Shown: positions 17,819-22,610 of the stretch, piece after piece
Layout: each line of letters starts with the position of its first letter
Position numbering within the stretch: the stretch's first letter is position 1
From: a virus
Virus record (IMG/VR): IMGVR_UViG_3300044972_000326
Coordinates: 1-22,610 of that record
Direction: 5' to 3' (one strand)
DNA length: 22,610 bases
Notes under the pieces: generated by a model
The model's input: the letters and a program-made list of their open reading frames with translations, nothing else
Told to the model about the DNA's origin: nothing
Database searches by the model: none
Program-made: the position numbers and the translations under genes

Positions 17819-18499
17819 CTATTCGTAAACCTCGTAAGAGAGTCCATTTCCTATTCCAAAACCAGCCCTTTGTGCATTCTTGCCCTGTAAAGCCATAATA
17901 TCGCTTCCATCTGTTGCCTTGCCCTTACTAAATACCCTGGCTTTCATGTCTTCCCATTCATTTCCTTTTCCTGATTTCTTGTCTAAATCAATACCCTTCA
18001 TTGCAGCAAAAAACTTTTTATCGTTATATTCTAGTTCTCTTTTTATTTCAAGCGTTGCAGTTAACTCTGGCATAGATAAAGACTGCTCTAGTTCCTCATA
18101 GTCTTTCCATATTCCAAGAACAAAGACTTCTGACTCTAGTTTTGCCAAGTCTAAGGTTTCCCATGATGATCCGCTTTCTACGGCTTGAGATTTTACTGGC
18201 TCTTCTGATTTTGAATTAATCTTAATACCTGCTGCAATATCCAGAACCTCATAAATTGTAGGAAGGTCTAGGTTATCCTCAAGATCTTCTACTGTCTTTA
18301 TGTGTGGAGCATATTGCTTCATTGCAATTAGTGCACAGTCAACTAAAATAGTTATTGATTCGCCATCCGTTTTTGCTTCTTTAATTGGTTCAAAGGTTTC
18401 TAAAAAATCTCTAAGATATTTTATCTTAAGAGGCCCAGCAGAAATCTCTGTCCTATCTACAAAATAGAACTTTCGTTTTTGATATATGCTTGTTGCCAT
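17819..18499 (-). CDS. Tail assembly chaperone-like protein, long paralogue with C-terminal extension
   Basis: This 226-residue protein has two parts. Residues 1-95 are homologous to the complete short chaperone (see 17441-17764). After a Ser/Glu/Lys/Pro-rich linker (about 97-115), a second domain contains VLGIWKDYEELEQSLSMPEL, then KKFFAAMKGIDLD, and ends NAQRAGFGIGNGLSYE. The DYEELE..LS..EL segment is typical of the second chaperone domain in actinophages, which is lambda T-like and probably contacts the tape measure or tube. I chose the ATG at 18499-18497 because an upstream in-frame ATG at 18529 lies inside the terminator hairpin. No Shine-Dalgarno sequence precedes the chosen start. Instead an extended -10 element lies 6 bases upstream, so the transcript is predicted to be leaderless. 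Confidence 0.74.
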   Translation of the reverse strand: MATSIYQKRKFYFVDRTEISAGPLKIKYLRDFLETFEPIKEAKTDGESITILVDCALIAMKQYAPHIKTVEDLEDNLDLPTIYEVLDIAAGIKINSKSEEPVKSQAVESGSSWETLDLAKLESEVFVLGIWKDYEELEQSLSMPELTATLEIKRELEYNDKKFFAAMKGIDLDKKSGKGNEWEDMKARVFSKGKATDGSDIMALQGKNAQRAGFGIGNGLSYEVYE

Positions 18500-18505
18500 T
18501 ATACA

Positions 18506-18514
18506 AGTATACCA
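18506..18514 (-). promoter_or_regulatory. Extended -10 promoter, predicted leaderless, abutting a terminator
   Basis: The minus strand reads TGGTATACT, followed by 6 bases (TGTATA) and the ATG of the long chaperone gene. The TGG overlaps the end of the terminator's T-rich tract, so any -35 region would fall inside the hairpin. No ribosome binding site lies between this element and the ATG. Confidence 0.5.
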
Positions 18515-18546
18515 AACAGAAAGGCCCAACCCCGAAGGATTGAGCC
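18512..18546 (-). terminator. Intrinsic terminator after the major tail tube gene
   Basis: On the minus strand a 10-base-pair stem (GGCTCAATCC pairing with GGGTTGGGCC, with two G-T wobbles) closes a TTCG tetraloop at 18533-18536. The T-rich run TTTCTGTTT follows at once. It begins about 20 bases after the tail tube stop codon. Stem quality, UUCG loop and T-run together make this the clearest terminator in the window. Confidence 0.88.
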
Positions 18547-18565
18547 TCTCATGTATTAAGTTGTA

Positions 18566-19219
18566 TTATGCGAGTGAACGATCTACGATCTTACCGTATG
18601 ATGCGTCATCGTTTGGAAGAAGACGGAATGATACTTCAAACATTGAAGCCTCATCACGCTTTGCTGATACTGTTACGCTCTCGATTGAGAGTGCACGGTA
18701 TGCAACATAGATTCTTTCCTTTGGATCTGCTGCAGAACCAGAACCTGGTCCTACTGCTACTAGACCACGCTCTAGTGGAACGTCGCCAATATCTCCTGCT
18801 GACATGTTCATTGTCTGAAGACCTAGGGCCTCTGCAGATAGATCGTCTTCATCTGCTGCAATTGCTACTAGAAGGTTTTCTAGTGTTGCCTCTGCGAAAG
18901 ATGTATTTAGGTTAACTGTCATACCTTGCTTGAATAAACGAGCAACGTCGAGAAGTTGATCTACCGCTACTTCACCAAAATCTGGTTCGAACGCTAGTTC
19001 TAGACCATTTGATGTGTAACCGATATTTGTGTATGCATTGTCTGCTGACAATGTTGTCTTGTATGATGTTGCTGATGCTGTTAACGGTGGAAGATCTGTT
19101 GCTGCTTGAGCATCGGTAATCTTTCCGTCCTCATCTAGTCCGATTGGACCTGCATCATGCGTAAATAGTGCTGCTGCACCCACGATGATGTTACTACTTG
19201 AACCACGGCTGTATGCCAT
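18566..19219 (-). CDS. Major tail tube protein
   Basis: This 217-residue protein starts MAYSRGSSSNIIVGAAALFT. It sits between the tail-terminator gene and the chaperone genes, which is the usual place of the tube subunit. The body is beta-rich, with YTNIGYTSNGLELAFEPDFG, LLDVARLFKQGMTVNLNTSF and a C-terminal SIESVTVSAKRDEASMFEVS strand pair. The GLELAFEPDFGEV segment is typical of actinophage tube proteins. I chose the ATG at 19219 because AGAGGTGAG lies 4 bases upstream; a longer frame begins at 19264 but has no ribosome binding site. An extended -10-like element lies about 50 bases upstream and a strong terminator follows, so this abundant protein may be made from its own short transcript. 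Codon choice looks biased, as expected for high expression. Confidence 0.87.
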   Translation of the reverse strand: MAYSRGSSSNIIVGAAALFTHDAGPIGLDEDGKITDAQAATDLPPLTASATSYKTTLSADNAYTNIGYTSNGLELAFEPDFGEVAVDQLLDVARLFKQGMTVNLNTSFAEATLENLLVAIAADEDDLSAEALGLQTMNMSAGDIGDVPLERGLVAVGPGSGSAADPKERIYVAYRALSIESVTVSAKRDEASMFEVSFRLLPNDDASYGKIVDRSLA

Positions 19220-19223
19220 ATAT

Positions 19224-19232
19224 CTCACCTCT
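19224..19232 (-). promoter_or_regulatory. Ribosome binding site that decides the tail tube start
   Basis: The minus strand reads AGAGGTGAG, 4 bases before the ATG at 19219-19217. The two in-frame ATG codons further upstream (19264 and near 19234) have no comparable site, so the 217-residue product is preferred over the longer frame. Confidence 0.75.
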
Positions 19233-19268
19233 TTCATTTTATTAAAAGGGGGTTGTTTCCTCACCTTA

Positions 19269-19277
19269 ATTATACAG
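19269..19277 (-). promoter_or_regulatory. -10-like promoter element upstream of the tail tube gene
   Basis: The minus strand reads CTGTATAAT. The TG is adjacent to, rather than one base before, the TATAAT, so it is a slightly imperfect extended -10. A start near 19262 would give a leader of about 43 bases. There is no clear -35 box. Its position in the gap between the tail-terminator and tail tube genes supports a role. Confidence 0.45.
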
Positions 19278-19285
19278 GCTTTTTA

Positions 19286-19897
19286 TTAGGTGTTTTTATC
19301 CCAGACTAACTTATTTTCATCTGTCTTTATGCAAGTAAAACTACCTTTTACAATGCCTATTTTTTCACATGGGGCACCCTGGTAAACATATTCTGGGTGC
19401 CAGTCATAGTCAATAATTATCTTGTTACCCGCATAAGTACGGGCTGTGGCAAAGTCAACAATATCTCGTGTCTCTTCTAATTGATAGATCTTGAAGTTAT
19501 GAAAGAAGCATGGCTTGGAGTCTATTGTTTCGTAGTCTATGTTTGCTGCAGCCCACTCATTTAGGTCTTTTGCTGAGTCATCACCATTATCAAGCAGATC
19601 ACTTATCTCTTGCTGAGTAATTATCATATTCTTTTGTGCATCCTCACCTACAGAATAAAAATAATATAATAGTTGCTCACACTTAATGTATGGAAAAGCC
19701 TCTCTTCTCATCTTGAACATTCTGTCGTATACTCCAAAGACACCGTTACTCTGAGGAAACGTGTTTATGAGATCGTCTATTTGGGTAGGAAGTGTAGGGA
19801 AAAAGTATGTAGTTCCAGAGGAACCAAAACTTGGACCAATCTTGGCTGCCAAGTAAGCATTAATAATTGTTGGTGGATGATGAATTGCTGCTGCCAT
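19286..19897 (-). CDS. Tail terminator-like (head-tail joining) protein
   Basis: This 203-residue protein begins MAAAIHHPPTIINAYLAAKI and lies immediately before the tail tube gene, the usual place of the tail terminator. The N-terminal half contains FPTLPTQIDDLINTFPQ and MFKMRREAFPYIKCEQLLYYF, consistent with a mixed alpha-beta fold binding the end of the tube. The C-terminal half includes NKIIIDYDWHPEYVYQG. Its start overlaps the preceding stop as TAATG, with TAGGTG just upstream. The assignment follows gene order and size. The family match is weaker than for the tube and tape measure proteins, so another neck protein is possible. Confidence 0.66.
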   Translation of the reverse strand: MAAAIHHPPTIINAYLAAKIGPSFGSSGTTYFFPTLPTQIDDLINTFPQSNGVFGVYDRMFKMRREAFPYIKCEQLLYYFYSVGEDAQKNMIITQQEISDLLDNGDDSAKDLNEWAAANIDYETIDSKPCFFHNFKIYQLEETRDIVDFATARTYAGNKIIIDYDWHPEYVYQGAPCEKIGIVKGSFTCIKTDENKLVWDKNT

Positions 19898-20571
19898 TAT
19901 GCACCTACTCCAGCATTAGCAACCCAGACGTATCCTACTGAAACGCCCTTGCTTCTTCCTCTTGCTTTCCCTGCTCTTAAATTCTTTTTATATACCTGTG
20001 GGTTTTCAAGATACTTTGCAACTCCACTAGTTCTCAAGAATGATTGTGAAAAATATCTATTAAAGAATAGATCTAGTGTTTTTTCAAATCCACCCTGTGC
20101 TTCTTCTCCTCCAGGGTTACTAATCTTAATTGGCTTTTTTGTAAACACAGTTTCTCCATTTTCTTCAAAAGCCAAAACCTCTGAAGTTCTTGGCTTAATC
20201 AATACAGAGGCTCCGCTTTCAATAATTCTTGCTTTGTCGTAGAAAGGAACCTTCGATCCATCCTTGATTGATGATGATTGACGGAAAGATGACTTAAAAG
20301 ATAGTCCGATATTACTAGTTGTAAACTCTATGTCGTATAGTCTTGCCCCTGGGCTTCCTGTTCTGTTCCACTCGTATATATGGTGAAGCATCTCTGGATT
20401 TACCCTTGCATTTGAGTCCACAAACTGCTTCATTACTTCTACGGTTTGTGCTCCTAAAGATCTTAGGAATGGAGTCTTTCCTTTGTGAATACCGTCCAAG
20501 AATCCAATAGAATAGTTTACGATGTTGTTCATTTCTTTCTTGAACTTCTTAGAATTGTATACTGGTTTCAT
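19897..20571 (-). CDS. HK97-gp10-like neck / tail completion protein
   Basis: This 224-residue basic protein starts MKPVYNSKKFKKEMNNIVNY and has an early amphipathic helix followed by KTPFLRSLGAQTVEVMKQFVDSNAR-type segments. The central part (YEWNRTGSPGARLYDIEF) matches the usual shape of HK97-gp10-like proteins, where a helix leads into a 'TG.L..SI'-type strand. The C-terminus is rich in Lys/Arg/Gly (KKNLRAGKARGRSKGVSVGY). It starts by ATGA overlap with the head-closure gene, behind AGGTGA. The role is inferred from its place in the ordered cassette connector, closure, gp10-like, terminator. The protein is longer than many members of the family. Confidence 0.7.
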   Translation of the reverse strand: MKPVYNSKKFKKEMNNIVNYSIGFLDGIHKGKTPFLRSLGAQTVEVMKQFVDSNARVNPEMLHHIYEWNRTGSPGARLYDIEFTTSNIGLSFKSSFRQSSSIKDGSKVPFYDKARIIESGASVLIKPRTSEVLAFEENGETVFTKKPIKISNPGGEEAQGGFEKTLDLFFNRYFSQSFLRTSGVAKYLENPQVYKKNLRAGKARGRSKGVSVGYVWVANAGVGA

Positions 20572-21017
20572 AGGTCACCTGATTGATTCTCTGATCTTCT
20601 AATAACTAACTTAAATGACTCTACAACTCCGAATGGTCCTACAAATGGTTCACAGGTTGCAATTTCAAACAAGGTTGGCTTTCCAGATCTAACGCCAGAG
20701 GTTTCCATGTATATTAGGTTTCCCTCTTGATCTTTGATGTCTGTTATTAATATGTTGGTTAGCGCATTTTTGTTGTCTCTTGAAGATATTCTTATGTCTG
20801 ATTTTGTTCTTCCGACCAGTAGTGAGTTCTGAGTAATGTTAACATTTGGCTTTACATCCTCTTTGAATGCTGATCCACCTGATGAAAAACTACAGGCAAA
20901 GGTTCTATCCAAAACCCATTGCTTTTTAATTGCTCCAAAGTCACCCTGCTCAATGATTGGGTGATAAAGAGAGGCCTGCATTGGAAACATGAAGTCTGGA
21001 GTTTCGCAAACTGTCAT
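20568..21017 (-). CDS. Head closure (stopper) protein
   Basis: This 149-residue protein starts MTVCETPDFMFPMQASLYHP. It has the length and order expected of a head closure protein, which seals the portal channel after packaging. The body has a beta-barrel-like strand pattern: SLLVGRTKSDIRISSRDN, ALTNILITDIKDQEGN and FEIATCEPFVGPFGVVESFK. Two cysteines (Cys4 and Cys38) lie in the N-terminal part and one more in EIATCEP. Its ATG overlaps the connector stop as TAATG with GGGGTG upstream, and its stop overlaps the next gene as ATGA. No enzymatic motif is visible. The role is inferred from synteny and fold-like pattern. Confidence 0.65.
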   Translation of the reverse strand: MTVCETPDFMFPMQASLYHPIIEQGDFGAIKKQWVLDRTFACSFSSGGSAFKEDVKPNVNITQNSLLVGRTKSDIRISSRDNKNALTNILITDIKDQEGNLIYMETSGVRSGKPTLFEIATCEPFVGPFGVVESFKLVIRRSENQSGDL

Positions 21018-21913
21018 TACAACACCCCAAGTTTTGTAATAGACTTAGCATACTTAGAAAGTATCTTGTCTACAATTATATTTCCTGTTCCTTCGAAAAG
21101 ACCCTTATCAAACTGAATTCTGTATTGATCTGTGTTGTAAGAAGAAATAAATCTCTTGTAATAATCTAACTTTCCACACTCTAAATCGTGGACTAGCATC
21201 TCTGTTGCTCTGATAATGTCTGATGGAACTGTTGTATATCCATACTCAACAGTTATTAGGTAGTCCCATGTTTTGCCAAACCCTCTATATACAAACTGTG
21301 GGTCCAAAGAATCCGATGCTGCTGCTGGTAAAACTAGTGGAGAAGACTCTGCACGATTGATGTTATCAGAAGACTTTTCGATAATCGCCGTCTTGTCTGA
21401 TGATACTTCGTATTGTCTATCTTCTACTAACTTATTGTTTTCATATACCGCTAAAACTTTTTTAACATCGTCCCAGATTGGAAGATAGTCGGCACCTGTT
21501 CCTGTAAAATGTAAAACCTTTTTCTTATAATAAAATCCTTCTGGGATTATTGAGTCAATAATTGCTCTAGCAATTTCCTCATTTAATGCATAGGCTGCGA
21601 TGTCTGATGCTGTTGTTGCTTTTGTTGATGGATCAATATACGGTCTAACTATCTCGTATGTCTCATCTTGTAAAATTTGCTCATCTGGTGTTCCAAGATC
21701 TTTGACAATCTCAACTCTGTATGAAGAGTCATATTTTCCTGGCAAAGAAATCTCTAATGTTTCTCCAGAAGAAGACTCTGTAAATGTTGATGTTAAAATT
21801 GAAAGGTCCGCCATATCCGTTATGGTAACAGTTATATCTGCATCTACAATCCCCGCAGGAATTACAAAATTAGCAGGTACTTCTGCATATGGCGAAACTC
21901 TCAATATCTCCAT
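21017..21913 (-). CDS. Head-tail connector (adaptor) protein
   Basis: This 298-residue protein has two halves. Residues 1-95 are beta-rich (ADITVTITDMADLSILTSTF, YRVEIVKDLGTPDEQ) and look like an immunoglobulin-like extension. The C-terminal part includes ASDIAAYALNEEIARAIIDS near residues 103-122, WDYLITVEYGYTTVPSDIIRATEMLVHDL, and a closing helix; this helical layout resembles the gp6/gp15 adaptor that binds the portal ring. It begins 6 bases after the preceding stop, with only a weak AGGG ribosome binding site, and overlaps the closure gene as TAATG. The extra N-terminal beta domain is longer than in typical adaptors, so it may project from the neck. Confidence 0.68.
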   Translation of the reverse strand: MEILRVSPYAEVPANFVIPAGIVDADITVTITDMADLSILTSTFTESSSGETLEISLPGKYDSSYRVEIVKDLGTPDEQILQDETYEIVRPYIDPSTKATTASDIAAYALNEEIARAIIDSIIPEGFYYKKKVLHFTGTGADYLPIWDDVKKVLAVYENNKLVEDRQYEVSSDKTAIIEKSSDNINRAESSPLVLPAAASDSLDPQFVYRGFGKTWDYLITVEYGYTTVPSDIIRATEMLVHDLECGKLDYYKRFISSYNTDQYRIQFDKGLFEGTGNIIVDKILSKYAKSITKLGVL

Positions 21914-21919
21914 GCTAAA

Positions 21920-22366
21920 TTACCCTAAAACCTTTTGGACTTCTTCGGGTGTTGCGATGCGAACATGTGAACGAGTTAGCCACTTGTCTGCTTGGTCTTT
22001 TGTTACAATATTAACACCCTTGTAGATTGCTCCATTTGCTTCTTCCCAACGAACATTGCTTGTTGAGTAGATAGCGACCTTGTCTCCAAGATCCTTTGCT
22101 GGCTTAATATCTTTCTTTGGACCATCTGCTGCCATTGATCCAATAGCACCTGTTTCTGTAAATCCTAGTGACTGAACTGGCTCTTCTGCTGGTGGTGCTT
22201 CGACAACTGGTGATTCGACTGCTACCTCAACTGGTGCCTGAACTACTGGCTCTACGACTGGCTCTACTACTGGCTCTGCTGGTGTCTCGACCACTGGGGC
22301 TTCAACGTGTGCTGGCTCTTCTACATTTTCTACTGAAAATGGCTTGTTGTAATCATTATTTTCCAT
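21920..22366 (-). CDS. Pro/Glu/Val-rich protein following the capsid gene
   Basis: This 148-residue protein has a low-complexity N-terminal half (about residues 15-65) made of VVEP, APVE and related blocks; three near-identical 12-base units lie at 22242-22277. The second half is a compact conserved-looking domain: DKVAIYSTSNVRWEEANGAI, YKGVNIVTKDQADKWLTRSH and IATPEEVQKVLG. It starts 10 bases after a perfect AAGGAGG, just behind an extended -10 element, and comes directly after the capsid terminator. The C-terminal domain resembles small domains seen beside capsid genes in other phages, with no function known to me. A role on or in the capsid is inferred from position. The acidic proline-rich arm may act as a flexible tether. 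Confidence 0.7.
   Translation of the reverse strand: MENNDYNKPFSVENVEEPAHVEAPVVETPAEPVVEPVVEPVVQAPVEVAVESPVVEAPPAEEPVQSLGFTETGAIGSMAADGPKKDIKPAKDLGDKVAIYSTSNVRWEEANGAIYKGVNIVTKDQADKWLTRSHVRIATPEEVQKVLG
22242..22277 (-). repeat. Three tandem 12-base coding repeats (VVEP units)
   Basis: On the plus strand three consecutive units read actactggctct, acgactggctct and actactggctct. They encode repeated Val-Val-Glu-Pro blocks of the 148-residue protein. The single difference is at the third base, so the protein repeat is better conserved than the DNA one. Unit copy number could vary between relatives. Confidence 0.7.
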
Positions 22367-22384
22367 TGTATCCTCCTTGTTTGT

Positions 22385-22393
22385 ATTATATCA
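22385..22393 (-). promoter_or_regulatory. Extended -10 promoter after the capsid terminator
   Basis: The minus strand reads TGATATAAT, a full extended -10. A start near 22379 would give a leader of only about 13 bases, carrying AAGGAGG almost at its 5' end. No -35 box is visible; the position where it would lie falls in the terminator stem. It would restart transcription for the head-tail joining genes. Confidence 0.55.
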
Positions 22394-22405
22394 TTAAAGT
22401 ATTAA

Positions 22406-22435
22406 GGGGGACAGGAGAGTGAACTCCCGCCCCCC
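22406..22435 (-). terminator. Strong hairpin after the major capsid gene
   Basis: On the minus strand a 12-base-pair stem (GGGGGGCGGGAG with CTCCTGTCCCCC, two G-T wobbles) closes a 6-base loop (TTCACT). It begins about 20 bases after the capsid stop codon. The run that follows is TTAATACTTTAATG, so the T-tract is poor. It could terminate only partly, or protect the 3' end of the capsid mRNA. Confidence 0.72.
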
Positions 22436-22456
22436 ATTAAAGGTACTGTTTACAGA

Positions 22457-22610
22457 TTACTCATCTGCTGCAGCGTCAGCGAATGCGATTGCATCCTCTT
22501 CTTCCCAGTTGATACCGAAGCGAACGAATACAGTGTATTCAATTGTATCCTTCTTCGCTACGTACTCACGGTTTACAGTGATATCTCTCTGGAATCCCCA
22601 TACACGGTTT
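22457..22610 (-). CDS. Major capsid protein, C-terminal 51 residues
   Basis: The reading frame enters from the right window edge and ends at TAA (22459-22457). The visible end includes NRVWGFQRDITVNREYVAKK, then TIEYTVFVRFGINWEEEDAI and a short Ala/Asp-rich tail. The 'FVRFGINWEEEDA' pattern is the usual finish of an HK97-fold capsid protein in actinophages: the last strands of the P or A domain followed by an acidic tail. It is the most upstream gene of the window, followed by a terminator-like hairpin and the connector cassette, which is the expected order. The GC content and codon use appear a little higher than in neighbouring genes, consistent with very high expression. The N-terminal part lies outside the window. 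Confidence 0.78.
   Translation of the reverse strand, partial: NRVWGFQRDITVNREYVAKKDTIEYTVFVRFGINWEEEDAIAFADAAADE

Noticed and set aside
18497-18529. An upstream ATG at 18529 giving a longer form of the long chaperone protein
   Set aside because: It lies inside the terminator hairpin and has no ribosome binding site. The homology with the short paralogue starts only after the ATG at 18499.
19220-19264. A 15-residue longer form of the tail tube protein from an ATG at 19264
   Set aside because: There is no ribosome binding site before it, while a strong one lies before the ATG at 19219, which also gives the usual MAYS-type N-terminus.
22242-22277. A possible CRISPR or replication-origin iteron from the tandem 12-base units
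   Set aside because: The units are directly adjacent without spacers, lie inside a gene and encode a regular protein repeat.
1-22610. tRNA genes, insertion sequences or attachment sites
   Set aside because: Gaps between genes are all below 100 bases and hold only promoters, terminators and ribosome binding sites. No cloverleaf, inverted-repeat-bounded element or transposase was seen.

Overview
This window is the head-to-tail structural module of a tailed double-stranded DNA phage. Every gene I can support lies on the minus strand, so transcription runs from the right end (22610) to the left end (1). There is no host gene, integrase, tRNA, rRNA, insertion sequence or CRISPR array. The sequence is AT-rich by eye. 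The wording of several proteins (capsid C-terminus, hub-like minor tail protein, tape-measure motifs) resembles phages of Actinobacteria. Two predicted leaderless genes would fit an actinobacterial host. A low-GC actinobacterium, perhaps an uncultured aquatic one, is my best guess, but this is inference.

Layout in the direction of transcription: C-terminal end of the major capsid protein (22610-22457); a strong terminator hairpin and a new promoter; a Pro/Glu/Val-rich protein with a small conserved C-terminal domain; head-tail connector, head closure, HK97-gp10-like and tail-terminator genes, tightly packed from 21913 to 19286; promoter and major tail tube protein (19219-18566); a textbook terminator fused to a leaderless promoter; two tail assembly chaperone-like genes (18499-17819 and 17764-17441); a 3118-residue tape measure protein (17422-8066); a distal-tail-like protein; a 1462-residue hub or tail-associated protein; then four smaller tail-tip or fibre proteins down to 439. 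At the left edge a zinc-ribbon protein and the start of a helix-turn-helix protein end the module.

The genes form one assembly line. The connector and closure proteins finish the capsid portal. The terminator protein caps the tail. The chaperones coat the tape measure while the tube protein polymerises around it. The hub, distal-tail and fibre proteins build the adsorption tip. Most junctions overlap (TAATG, TGATG, ATGA), implying translational coupling. At five places the coupling is broken by an extended -10-like element, and two of these sit beside a terminator hairpin.

The most interesting observation is that the two chaperone genes share a homologous N-terminal domain, and only the first carries a C-terminal extension. 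This looks like the classical G and G-T pair, normally made from one gene by programmed ribosomal frameshifting, encoded here as two diverged paralogues with separate promoters.
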